35,161 bases of DNA, from the NCBI GenBank assembly GCA_009886115.1, contig VFJJ01000139.1:1-35161 (forward strand). The letters run 5' to 3'. Under the pieces are notes generated by a model. The model worked only from the letters and a program-made list of their open reading frames with translations. It did not search any database and was not told the origin of the DNA. Of this stretch, positions 7,992-15,632 are shown in pieces. Origin of the DNA: Actinomycetota bacterium (GTDB lineage Bacteria; Actinomycetota; Acidimicrobiia; IMCC26256; VFJJ01). Position 1 is the stretch's first letter; each line of letters opens with the position of its first letter. The translations under genes were made by a program, and so were the position numbers.

Positions 7992-9062
7992 GTGACCCAC
8001 TCCGCCGACGACATCGCGATCGTCGCCTGCTCGCAGACGCCCTCGTATCGGGCGTTCCCCAACAGCGAGCAGATCATGATCATGAACTGCGTCAACGACC
8101 TGTTGACGCGCACCGGCCTCGATCGCCATCGCGACATCAACTTCACGATCGCCGGGTCGTGCGACTACCTGTCGGGCATGCCCTTCGCCTTCGTGCAGAA
8201 CATCGACGGTGTCGGGGCCTGGCCGCCGGTGTACGAGAGCCACGTCGAGATGGACGGCGCCTGGGCCATGTTCGAGGGCTGGATCCGCCTCCAGCTCGGC
8301 GACATCGACACGTGCCTGGTCATCGGCTCGGGCAAGTCCTCGCCGGGCACGCCCCGTCACGTCTTCCCGTTGCAGACCGACCCGTACGTCGCTGCGCCGC
8401 TCGGACTCGACTACATCTCGCTCGCCGGGCTCCAGGCCAACGCCTTGATCAACACGGGCAAGGCAACCGAGCGCGACTTCGCCGAGGTCGTATCGCGCAG
8501 CCGCCGAGCCGGGCTCGCCAATCCCAATGCCCAGGTGGCCAACGACACCTCGGTCGACGAGCTCCTCGCTGCGCCGTACTACAGCTCGCCGTTGCGGCTG
8601 CACGATGTACCGCCGGTCAGCGACGGAGCGGCCGTGCTGCTGCTCGCCCGCGGCGACAGGGCCCGCGAGATCACCGACACGCCCGTGTGGATCAACGGTC
8701 TCGATCATCGCATCGACTCGCACCACATCGGCTTGCGCGACCTCTCGGTGAGCCCGTCGGCCCGTCTGGCGGGCGAGAAGGCCGGTGTGCACGACGGCCC
8801 GGTCGACATCGCTGAGCTGTGCGTGAGCTTCAGCCCCGAGGAGATCATCCTGCGAGAGGCGCTCGGGCTCGGGGAGTCGACCTCGGTGAACCCATCGGGC
8901 GGACCCCTCACCGGTCATCCGTTGATGGCCACGGGGTTGATCCGTGTGATCGAGGTGGCGCAACGGATCATGAGTGGTGAAGCCCGCCGCGGTGTGGCCC
9001 ATGCTTCGAGCGGTCCGTGCCTGCAGCAGAACCTCGTGTGCGTCCTTGAAGGAGGCCAGTGA
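7992..9062 (+). CDS. Thiolase-fold lipid-transfer (Ltp/SCP-x-like) protein
   Basis: A 356-residue thiolase-superfamily protein with the C-terminal NPSGGPLTGHPLMATGL block and HASSGPCLQQNLVCVLEG tail typical of SCP-x/Ltp proteins. At the position where thiolases carry the nucleophilic Cys, the text reads EMDGAWAMFEG, so the usual acyl-enzyme Cys is missing. This suggests a retro-aldolase or structural role rather than classical thiolysis. The GTG at 7992 follows GGGAG with 5-nt spacing; the Shine-Dalgarno lies inside the perfect palindrome GGGAGCTCCC (7982-7991). The stop overlaps the next gene at the TGATG junction 9060-9064. It probably forms a heteromeric complex with its DUF35 and thiolase-fold neighbours. 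Confidence 0.85.
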   Translation: MTHSADDIAIVACSQTPSYRAFPNSEQIMIMNCVNDLLTRTGLDRHRDINFTIAGSCDYLSGMPFAFVQNIDGVGAWPPVYESHVEMDGAWAMFEGWIRLQLGDIDTCLVIGSGKSSPGTPRHVFPLQTDPYVAAPLGLDYISLAGLQANALINTGKATERDFAEVVSRSRRAGLANPNAQVANDTSVDELLAAPYYSSPLRLHDVPPVSDGAAVLLLARGDRAREITDTPVWINGLDHRIDSHHIGLRDLSVSPSARLAGEKAGVHDGPVDIAELCVSFSPEEIILREALGLGESTSVNPSGGPLTGHPLMATGLIRVIEVAQRIMSGEARRGVAHASSGPCLQQNLVCVLEGGQ

Positions 9063-10222
9063 TGGCTGCTCGTCCGGCTGCGGTGATCGGCATCGGTCAG
9101 ACCGAGTACAAGACCCGTCGCCCAGACGTGTCGCTGGAGGGCCTGGTGCGCGAGGCCGCGCTGCGCGCCCTGGCCGACGCCGAGCTGACGTTCAAGGACA
9201 TCGACGCCATCGTGCTGGGCAAGGCGCCCGACGCCATCGAGGGCGTCATGATGCCCGAGCTCTCGCTGGCCGACGCGCTCGGTGCGGTGGGCAAGCCCAT
9301 CCACCGCGTCCACACCGCGGGTTCGGTCGGGGCGTCGACGGCGATCTCGGCCACGACGCTCGTCGAGTCGGGCCGCTACGAGCGGGTGCTCGTGGTGTGC
9401 TACGAGAAGCAGTCGGAGGGCAACGCCACCTGGGCGCTCTCGGGCGGCAAGTCGGGTGGCCAGGGCGCCGGCGGCTCGTTCGCCCCCTGGATCCGGCGCT
9501 ACATCCAGCGGTCCAAGGCCCCCGAGCACATCGGCTGGCACGTCGCCGTCAAGGACCGCCTGAACGCACTGAAGAATCCGTACGCCCACTTGAAGATCCC
9601 CGACATCTCGATCGAGAAGGTCAAGGAATCCCCGATGCTGTGGGACCCGCTGCACTTCCTCGAGTCGTGCCCGTCGTCCGACGGCGCGGCTTCGGTGGTG
9701 ATCGGCTCCGAAGCCGCAGTGGCGAAGGCGCCCCGTAAGCCGGCGTGGATCATCGCCCACGCCAAGCGCACCGAATTCACGATGTTCCCGGGACGCGACA
9801 CCGTCCGTCCCCAAGCGGGCGTCGAGTGCGCCGAGGCGCTCTACAAGAAGGCCGGCATCACCAACCCCCGCAGGCAGATCGACTGCGCCGAGCTGTACGT
9901 GCCGTTCTCGTGGTACGAGCCGATGTGGCTCGAGGGTCATCTCATCGCTCCGCAGTGGGAGGGATGGAAGATGACCGACGAGGGCGCAACCGAGATCAGC
10001 GGCGACTTCCCCGTCAACATGTCGGGTGGGGTGCTGTCGTCGAACCCCATCGGCGCCTCGGGCCTCATCCGCTGTCTGGAAGCCGCGAACCAGGTACGCG
10101 GTACCGCCGGCGAGTACCAGGTCGACGGGGCCAACGTGGCCCTGGGTCACGCCTACGGTGGCGCCGCCAACTACTTCGCCATGTGGATCGTCAGCGCCGA
10201 CCTCAACCCCACCTACAAGTAG
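9062..10222 (+). CDS. Thiolase-fold lipid-transfer protein (Ltp2-like aldolase candidate)
   Basis: A 386-residue thiolase-superfamily protein. The region that should carry the nucleophilic Cys reads VHTAGSVGAST, so the Cys is absent, as in the Ltp2-type side-chain aldolases that act with a DUF35 partner. The C-terminal block SSNPIGASGLIRCLEA and the HAYGGAANYFAMWI tail match the family fold. The ATG at 9062 is preferred over the GTG at 9059 because GGAGG at 9051-9055 then has 6-nt spacing. The gene overlaps the upstream stop by one base, a sign of tight coupling. With the double DUF35 protein it forms a compact operon that ends at a 47-bp hairpin repeat 13 bp downstream. Confidence 0.87.
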   Translation: MAARPAAVIGIGQTEYKTRRPDVSLEGLVREAALRALADAELTFKDIDAIVLGKAPDAIEGVMMPELSLADALGAVGKPIHRVHTAGSVGASTAISATTLVESGRYERVLVVCYEKQSEGNATWALSGGKSGGQGAGGSFAPWIRRYIQRSKAPEHIGWHVAVKDRLNALKNPYAHLKIPDISIEKVKESPMLWDPLHFLESCPSSDGAASVVIGSEAAVAKAPRKPAWIIAHAKRTEFTMFPGRDTVRPQAGVECAEALYKKAGITNPRRQIDCAELYVPFSWYEPMWLEGHLIAPQWEGWKMTDEGATEISGDFPVNMSGGVLSSNPIGASGLIRCLEAANQVRGTAGEYQVDGANVALGHAYGGAANYFAMWIVSADLNPTYK

Positions 10223-10234
10223 GCCCCGCCCCGG

Positions 10235-10285
10235 CGTTCTTTGCGTCCCAGGTCACTGCCGGAGCCGTCGTGGACGCAAAGAACG
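10235..10285 (+). repeat. 47-bp hairpin element, copy 1 (terminator-like)
   Basis: TTCTTTGCGTCC at 10237-10248 pairs perfectly with GGACGCAAAGAA at 10272-10283 across a 23-base loop, and the flanks add two more pairs (10235-10285). A second element with the same 47-bp length, arms and loop start (C[A/C]GGTCACT) sits at 26285-26331. Read in the direction of the gene it follows, each copy has the same orientation and lies within about 15 bp of that gene's stop codon. This favours a reused 3'-end or terminator repeat, although each also borders an apparently broken gene. Confidence 0.65.
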
Positions 10286-10331
10286 GGTCGAGCCCGACCC
10301 CGGGCAGGTGGCCGTCCCTGCCCGAGCCGTC

Positions 10332-11320
10332 GAGGCCAACCCGTATCCCGTCCGCAAGGAGCTGCCCGAGTGGGCCGACCGGCTCGTGAGCCGGGGGACG
10401 TTGATGTCGCTCGGCGCGGCGACCACGCTCACCGAGGACTTCTCACCACCCTCCCTCGAGCTTGCGGCCGAGCTCGCTCGCCGTGAGGCCGAAGATGTCC
10501 GTACCAAGGGCGCGGCGCTGATCGCCATGCTGTTCAAGGGCTTGCTGGAACGCGGGGTCGAGACGATGCTGTCGACGCCGGCTCGCGAGCTCGTGGTCGC
10601 CGACGGCGAGGTGATCGGCGTTCGGGTCGAGCACGACGGCGCCTCGATGCTGGTCGGAACCCGCAACGGAGTCGTGCTGGCCTGTGGCGGCTATGAGTGG
10701 AACCCCGACCTGGTGAGGGCCCACATCGGCTACGAGGTGCACCCGCTCAGCCCGCCGAACAACGTGGGCGACGGGTTGACGATGGCCACCGAGGCCGGCG
10801 CCCAGCTCGGAAACATGACGTCGTACTGGGGCACCCCGGTGATGTTCGACCCCGACATCACCCGCGACGGTTCGATGGTGCCGCAGTTCGAGTGGGGACG
10901 AGGCGCGCCGGCCTCGATCGTCGTGAATCGCCACGGCAAGCGCTTCGCCAACGAGGCCCTCCCCTACAACGACTTCCCCAAGGCGTTCGGCACGTTCGAC
11001 GGAACCACGCAGGAGTTCCCCAACGCCGGGCCGGCCTACCTGGTGTTCGACCAAAGCGGGCATCGACGTCGACGGGCTCGAGTCCACCGTTGCCCGGTTC
11101 AACGAGCACGCAGCTCACAGCGAGGACCCCGATTTCGACCGCCACCGGGTGGGGCTCATGACCCCCGGTCAGGTCGCGCCCATCGTGAAGCCGTCGTTCT
11201 ACGCCGTGGCGATGTTCCCCGGGATGCTGGGCACCAACAGCGGCCCGCGCCTCGACCGCAATGGCCAGGTGCTGCGCCGAGGCGGTGGGGTGATCGGCGG
11301 GCTGTACGCCGCCACCCCGT
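10332..11320 (+). pseudogene. Remnant of an FAD-binding dehydrogenase (3-ketosteroid dehydrogenase/fumarate reductase-like)
   Basis: From 10332 one frame reads EANPYPVRKELPEWADRL and continues through REAEDVRTKGAALIAMLFKG, GVVLACGGYEWN and PPNNVGDGLTMATEAGA to NRHGKRFANEALPYNDFPKA. All of these are typical of the FAD-dependent dehydrogenase family that includes 3-ketosteroid delta-1-dehydrogenase. At about 11050 the frame changes: KAGIDVDGLESTVARFNEHA and TPGQVAPIVKPSFYAVAMFP continue one frame over, with an expected intervening segment missing. The N-terminal GxGxxG nucleotide loop is absent. The C-terminus breaks after GGVIGGLYAA instead of reaching the conserved GG-rich FAD loop. The gene is therefore truncated at both ends, internally deleted and frameshifted, and almost surely inactive. 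It lies just after the thiolase operon it may once have belonged to. Confidence 0.8.
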
Positions 11321-11418
11321 TCAGCACCTGTCGCTCAGGGGGGCTCTGTTGCTCTCGAGCGCCAGGTGCGCGCGGGGTGGTTGGCGGCGGCCGGGCGGGC
11401 CGCGTGAGGCGGGACGTG

Positions 11419-11898
11419 TCAGAGGGGACGGGTCTCGGGCAGACGGACGAGGGGGATGGTCCGGTCGGTCTTGGCCTGGTAGTTGGTGTACCAGGCACGG
11501 TCTTCGACGAGCTGGTCCCAGATGCGACGGTGCTCGTCACCTTCGAGGATCTCGGGGACCGACCAGAACGACCCGCCCTGCACCCGCACGAGGATCTCGG
11601 GGTTGGCGCCGCGGTCGGCCAGGTTCACGAACCACGACGGGTCCTTCGGCGCCCCGGCGAAGGACGCGACCACGATGCGGGCGCCGTCGGCATCACGCCA
11701 GAACGGCAGCGCCACCTTGTGCTGCGTACCGGTCTTGCGACCGATCGTACGGATCACCACGTGATGCATACCGGCCTGCACCCACACGGCTGGGTCGTCG
11801 CTCGACTCCATGGCCTGCACGTGCATCTTGGTGATGGCGGGGATCTCCTCGAGCGACGGTGTCTCCCACGCCTGCTCGACCTTCTGGTCTGTCGCCAC
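11419..11898 (-). CDS. Deazaflavin (F420)-dependent nitroreductase/quinone reductase-like protein
   Basis: A 159-residue protein of the Ddn/DUF385 family, split-beta-barrel proteins that in mycobacteria use reduced F420 to reduce quinones and nitro compounds. The core segment HHVVIRTIGRKTGTQHKVAL, then VASFAGAPKDPSWFVNL and NPEILVRVQG, is diagnostic. The length is normal. The ATG at 11898 begins MATDQKVEQAW. It lies 43 bp after a molybdopterin oxidoreductase remnant on the same strand and faces the FAD dehydrogenase remnant, so it is an intact gene between two wrecks. Whether this organism makes F420 cannot be seen in the window. Confidence 0.85.
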   Translation of the reverse strand: MATDQKVEQAWETPSLEEIPAITKMHVQAMESSDDPAVWVQAGMHHVVIRTIGRKTGTQHKVALPFWRDADGARIVVASFAGAPKDPSWFVNLADRGANPEILVRVQGGSFWSVPEILEGDEHRRIWDQLVEDRAWYTNYQAKTDRTIPLVRLPETRPL

Positions 11899-11941
11899 GG
11901 TTGCGCTCCCTGATCCGATTTCCTGTTGCGGGACGGCGACC

Positions 11942-12700
11942 CTAGCTGGTGACGGCCTCGTCGAGCGGGGCGATGGCCTGCTCGTTCCAACCCAGGTACA
12001 GGTGCCCCCACGCCGGCACCACGTCGAGCTGCTCGAGCTGGGTGGCGGCCGGGAAGACGATGTCGGCGTAACGAGCCGTGTCGGTCATGAACTGCTCGCT
12101 CACGACGCACAACAGCTCGTCGTTCGCCATGCCCTGGCGGGTGAGCGCGGCGTTGGGGACGGTCACCACCGGGTTGCCGTTCCAGACGAACAGCGCTCGC
12201 ACGGGCGGGGCGAGCGACTCGTCGGTGAGCGCCCGACCGAGATGGTTCATGCTGATCGACCGGGGGACCCCGTCGGACGCAGGTGCGGAGCGGCGTAGGC
12301 GCCGGAATCGACGGTATCGTCGAACCATGACCCGACGCTGCGCGAGAACCCGCCACCCCGTTCGCGCCAAGCTCCGGTGAGCGCGGGCAGGCAACTGAGC
12401 GTGCGGAAGAACATGGCTCCGTGCTCGTGATGCTCGGCACCGATGAGCGTGCGGATGAACGCCTTGCGGGTGCTGCCGTAGAGCGCTGCGAGACGTTCCA
12501 CGTCGGCCGGGTCGAGACCGCACACCGCCGCGGCACGCGTCGGAGGCCAGGCGGCTGCCCGATCAGCGAGCTCGTCGAAGCCCGACGTGTAGCGCTCGAT
12601 GTAGTCGTGGTCGAGCAGGTCGTCGCGCACGAGCACATGGATCAGCCCGAGCATGAGCGCCACATCGGTGCCGGGCTGAGTGTTCGAAGCGGCCGTCAGT
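11942..12700 (-). pseudogene. Remnant of a molybdopterin-dependent oxidoreductase
   Basis: Reading the minus strand from about 12690, NTQPGTDVALMLGLIHVL, HDYIERYTSGFDELADR and LYGSTRKAFIRTLIGAEHHE match the catalytic subunit of bis-MGD oxidoreductases (formate dehydrogenase/nitrate reductase type). Near 12265-12285 the reading frame shifts. The continuation SISMNHLGRALTDESLAPPV, VRALFVWNGNPVVTVPNA, TDTARYADIVFPAATQLEQL and WNEQAIAPLDEAVTS is in another frame and stops at 11942. The N-terminal Fe-S/MGD region and the C-terminal MGD-binding domain are both absent. A single-base error could explain the frameshift but not the two missing ends, so I call it a pseudogene. Confidence 0.8.
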
Positions 12701-12749
12701 CCCGGCCGGCTGAGTTTCTGACCGGGCCTTCCCGAGACCTGAACTGAGC

Positions 12750-13994
12750 TCAGGCGGGGACGGGTTCCCGGCGGGCGCCGGCGGTGAAGGCGACGGGCAT
12801 GTGCTTGACGCCGCCGATGAAGTTCGACCGGAGGATCTTGGGCTCGTCGACCACGCGCATGTCGGGGATGCGCTCGAGGATCTCGCGGAAGATCAGCTTC
12901 AGTTCCATCCGGGCCAGGTTGGCACCAAGACAGAAGTGGGGCCCACCGCCGCCGAAGGCGATGTGCTCGTTGGGCCAGCGGGTGATGTCGAAACGGAAGG
13001 GGTCGGCGAACACGTCCTCGTCGCGGTTGGCGGAGATGTGCCACATCACGACCTTGTCGCCCTTGGCGATGGGCACGCCACGGATCACGTCGTCGGCGAG
13101 GGCCGTGCGGCGGAAGTGGTAGACGGGCGAGGCCCAGCGCAGCATCTCCTCGACCGCGTGGTCGATCAGCCCGTCGGGGTCGGCTCGCAACGCCGCGTAC
13201 TGCTCGGGATGCTGCATGAGTGCCCACATGCCCCACGAGGTCGTGTTCCGGGTGGTCTCGTTACCAGCCACCGTCAACAACAGCATGAACGTGTCGAACT
13301 CGAACTCGGTGAGCTTGTCGCCGGCGATCTCGGCGTTGATGAGCTTGGTGACGATGTCGTCGCGGGGGTCGCTGCGGCGGAGCTTGGCCAGCTCGTTGAC
13401 GTACTGGTACAGCTCGAACGACGCCATGGCCCCGTCGTCGGACGCATACTCGGGATCGTCCATGCCGATCATCTTGTTCGACCACTCGAACAGCAGCCGG
13501 CGGTCTTCCTGGGGCACGCCCATGATCTCGGCGATCGCCTGGAGCGGCAGCTCCGACGCCAGGTCTTCGACGAAGTCGCACGAACCCCGTTCGATGATGT
13601 TGTCGACGATGAGCCGCGAACGGTGGAGCAGGTACTGCTCGAGGAGGCCGATCATGCGGGGTGTGAAGCCCTTGTTGACGAGCAGGCGGTAGCGCGTGTG
13701 CTTGGGGGCGTCCATCCACAGCATCAGCACGCCCCGCTGGTCGAGCTGGCCTTCCATGCGGGGAGACTCGCCGTGGGTGTAGATCGCCGTGCCCCCGACC
13801 TCGGACGAGTAGGTGTCGGCGTCGCGATTGACAGCCACGACGTCGGCGTGCTTTGTGAGGTTCCAGAACCCTTGGCCCTCGGGCAGATCGTGCCAGGCGA
13901 CGGGCTCCTCGGCCCGGAGTTTCGTGAACATCTCGTGGTGCCCGAGCCGCTGGAATCGGTCGAGGTCGAGCAGATCGATGCCGGGTGTCTTCAC
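12750..13994 (-). CDS. Cytochrome P450 (CYP125/CYP142-like group)
   Basis: A 414-residue soluble bacterial P450 monooxygenase. Visible features are the I-helix AGNETTRN, the K-helix ExxR in EEMLRW, and the heme-ligand loop FGGGGPHFCLGANLAR with Cys355. KHTRYRLLVNKGFTPRMI in the N-terminal half resembles mycobacterial sterol/fatty-acid omega-hydroxylases (CYP124/125/142). The GTG at 13994 has GGGAG seven bases upstream, so the longer start at 14045 is not preferred. A mycofactocin-type SDR lies 132 bp upstream on the same strand; oxidation of the alcohol product by that SDR is a natural two-step scheme. A TAGCGT -10-like box on the minus strand at 14091-14096 may provide a separate promoter. 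The redox partner genes are not in the window. Confidence 0.9.
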   Translation of the reverse strand: MKTPGIDLLDLDRFQRLGHHEMFTKLRAEEPVAWHDLPEGQGFWNLTKHADVVAVNRDADTYSSEVGGTAIYTHGESPRMEGQLDQRGVLMLWMDAPKHTRYRLLVNKGFTPRMIGLLEQYLLHRSRLIVDNIIERGSCDFVEDLASELPLQAIAEIMGVPQEDRRLLFEWSNKMIGMDDPEYASDDGAMASFELYQYVNELAKLRRSDPRDDIVTKLINAEIAGDKLTEFEFDTFMLLLTVAGNETTRNTTSWGMWALMQHPEQYAALRADPDGLIDHAVEEMLRWASPVYHFRRTALADDVIRGVPIAKGDKVVMWHISANRDEDVFADPFRFDITRWPNEHIAFGGGGPHFCLGANLARMELKLIFREILERIPDMRVVDEPKILRSNFIGGVKHMPVAFTAGARREPVPA

Positions 13995-14126
13995 GGTGGT
14001 GCTCCCATGCTCTCGCGGTGTTGCTCGGTCTGGGCGGCGCTGCATGGTGTTGGCGCAGACCGGGCGCGGGTCGATGCCCTCGGTGCGATGACGCTAGACG
14101 GTGATGTCGTCGATGCGCTTCACGTC

Positions 14127-14954
14127 CTACTTGGCGTTGAAGCCGGCGTCGACGGGGAGCTGCACCCCGGTGATGTACCTCGACGCGTCCGATGCCAGGA
14201 ACAGCACGGCGTCGCTGATGTCGCGGGGCGCCAGCGTGGCGATGGGCATGAGGTTCGAGAGGCTCGCGCCCAGGTCGGGGAACGACGTGAGGAAGGCCGT
14301 CATCTGGTCGTTGTTGATCATCATCGTGTCGACCGGGCACGGGTGGATGGTGTTCACACGGATCATGTAGGGCGCCAACGACTGCGCGAAGCACTTCATC
14401 AGGCCCACGACGCCGAACTTGCTCGCGGCGTACGACTCGCTCCCGAGCATCCCGGGTGATCCGAAGCCCTTCAAGCCCGCGGTCGACGACGTGAGGATGA
14501 TCGAGCCGCCCTGGTTGCGCTCCATCATCCCCGGAGCGCACGCGCGCACGGTGTTCCACACGCCCTTGCAGTTGACCTCGAGCGTGGCGTCCCAACAGTC
14601 GCTCAGGACGTCGTCCGTCGGCTCCAGGCTCATGGTCGAGATGCCGGCGTTGGCCGATACGACGTCGATGTGGCCGAGCTCGGCGACGCCCCGCTCGACC
14701 GCAGCTCGCAGCTGACCGATCTCGCGCACGTCGGCCTTCACGGCGACGATCCGGCGGTCGAGCTCGTTGACGAGGCGCTCGGTCTCGGCGAGGTCGGCCT
14801 CCGAGGCCATCGGATAGCCGACCTCGGCGATGTCGACGCAGCAGTCGACGGCGATGATGTCGGCCCCTTCCTCGGCGAGGCGTACGGCGTGTGAGCGGCC
14901 CTGGCCCCGGCCGGCCCCGGTGATGAACGCGACCTTTCCGTCCAACTGTCCCAT
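14127..14954 (-). CDS. Mycofactocin-coupled SDR family oxidoreductase
   Basis: A 275-residue SDR with TGAGRGQG at 12-19, NAG at 102-104, catalytic Ser at 156-157 and Tyr175/Lys179 in YAASK. It carries the family-specific insertion after the second beta strand (about residues 45-70, YPMASEADLAETERLVNELD). That insertion marks the mycofactocin-coupled SDRs, which keep NAD(H) bound and pass electrons to mycofactocin instead of exchanging it. The substrate is probably a hydroxylated lipid or alcohol made by the adjacent P450. The ATG at 14954 has GGGGAG six bases upstream. The long upstream extension of this frame is rejected as non-coding. No mycofactocin biosynthesis genes lie in the window. 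Confidence 0.9.
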   Translation of the reverse strand: MGQLDGKVAFITGAGRGQGRSHAVRLAEEGADIIAVDCCVDIAEVGYPMASEADLAETERLVNELDRRIVAVKADVREIGQLRAAVERGVAELGHIDVVSANAGISTMSLEPTDDVLSDCWDATLEVNCKGVWNTVRACAPGMMERNQGGSIILTSSTAGLKGFGSPGMLGSESYAASKFGVVGLMKCFAQSLAPYMIRVNTIHPCPVDTMMINNDQMTAFLTSFPDLGASLSNLMPIATLAPRDISDAVLFLASDASRYITGVQLPVDAGFNAK

Positions 14955-14981
14955 GATGATCTCCCCGAACGTGTGTGTGAT

Positions 14982-14999
14982 GGCGAGAGCATCCTCGCC
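14982..14999. promoter_or_regulatory. Inverted repeat upstream of the MFT-type SDR
   Basis: GGCGAG (14982-14987) and CTCGCC (14994-14999) are perfect 6-bp arms around AGCATC, 28 bp upstream of the SDR start. It could be a repressor site or a leader hairpin. The arms are short and GC-rich, so chance is a real alternative. Confidence 0.25.
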
Positions 15000-15035
15000 C
15001 ACTGCGAGGCCTCGCCGCCACGAGCTGCCCGCTCC

Positions 15036-15065
15036 TTGACTGATCGAACACACATTCGATACGAT
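15036..15065 (+). promoter_or_regulatory. Promoter with LexA-box-like operator between -35 and -10
   Basis: TTGACT at 15036-15041 and TACGAT at 15060-15065 are separated by 18 bases, a good sigma-70-type promoter for the coiled-coil gene at 15163. The spacer holds TCGAACACACATTCGA (15044-15059), a palindrome that differs by one base from the actinobacterial LexA consensus TCGAAC-N4-GTTCGA. Binding of LexA here would cover the promoter completely. That the regulator is LexA is inference; the promoter and the palindrome are seen directly. Confidence 0.55.
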
Positions 15066-15162
15066 GATCCCGATCCGGGTTCTGCTCGATCGAGCCTCCC
15101 TGGGGACGTACCGGTCGACCCGGCGCCGAACGGCCTTGTCGAGCTCGTCCCGGGGAGTCATC

Positions 15163-15609
15163 ATGGCAGTCAATGAACGTGATCGGTACCGCCTCTTCGA
15201 GGCCGTCCAGCAGCAACTCGGTGTCGACGTGGCCGATACGCTGATGCAGCTGCTCCCACCCGTTGGTTGGGCCGATGTCGCGCTCAAACGTGATCTGGAC
15301 CAGATGGAACTTCTCCTGCGCTCCGACCTCGATCGCACCCGGACCGAGCTCTCCGCGGCGCTGAAGCTCGAGGTTTCGGGGTTGCGGGCCGAGATGCACC
15401 GGGAGTTCGGTGCGGTGCGGGCCGAGATGCACCGGGAGTTCGGTGCGGTGCGGGCTGAGATGGGCGGGTTGCGGGCTGAGATGCACCAGGAGCTCGGTCG
15501 TGTGTCGCAGCGCATCGGAGAGCAGACCCGTACGCTCGTTCTGACGATGATGACGATGCAGCTCGCCACGATCGGCGCGACCGTGGCGGCGATCGCCCGG
15601 TTCGCCTGA
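15163..15609 (+). CDS. Coiled-coil protein with hendecad repeats and a C-terminal membrane helix
   Basis: A 148-residue protein. The N-terminal region (NERDRYRLFEAVQQQLGVDV, then LPPVGWADVALKRDLDQME) is followed by a long predicted coiled coil with near-exact 11-residue repeats RAEMHREFGAV. A C-terminal hydrophobic stretch follows (about 126-148, LVLTMMTMQLATIGATVAAI), probably a tail-type membrane anchor. The layout resembles DUF1640/CCDC90-like coiled-coil membrane proteins, whose bacterial roles are unclear. The ATG at 15163 has GGGGAG five bases upstream, which decides against the earlier ATG at 15064 that overlaps the promoter. A possible LexA-type operator suggests stress or DNA-damage control. 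No enzymatic motif is visible. Confidence 0.75.
   Translation: MAVNERDRYRLFEAVQQQLGVDVADTLMQLLPPVGWADVALKRDLDQMELLLRSDLDRTRTELSAALKLEVSGLRAEMHREFGAVRAEMHREFGAVRAEMGGLRAEMHQELGRVSQRIGEQTRTLVLTMMTMQLATIGATVAAIARFA
15384..15497 (+). repeat. 33-bp in-gene tandem repeat encoding hendecads
   Basis: Units begin at 15384, 15417, 15450 (shortened to 21 bp) and 15471. The first two 33-bp units are identical and encode RAEMHREFGAV; the third and fourth encode RAEMGGL and RAEMHQELG. The two exact copies suggest recent slippage that keeps the 11-residue coiled-coil register. Confidence 0.85.
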
Positions 15610-15632
15610 GCCCCGACGCTGATCCGCCGGCT

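Noticed and set aside
10235-10285. Insertion sequence or MITE terminal repeats
   Set aside because: Only 47 bp, no target-site duplication visible and no transposase nearby; position 3' of genes fits a terminator-like element better.
12801-14459. 552-codon plus-strand ORF opposite the P450/SDR pair
   Set aside because: Antisense shadow; no motif, start signal or conserved domain.
15064-15162. Upstream ATG start for the coiled-coil gene
   Set aside because: It overlaps the -10 box, and the extension is Arg/Ser-rich. GGGGAG sits correctly before the ATG at 15163.
13261-15486. 741-codon minus-strand ORF across the P450 and SDR genes
   Set aside because: It overlaps two genes with diagnostic motifs in another frame on the same strand; Arg-rich product.
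15384-15497. Possible CRISPR-like or minisatellite array
   Set aside because: The units are contiguous, in frame and encode a coiled coil; there are no spacers.
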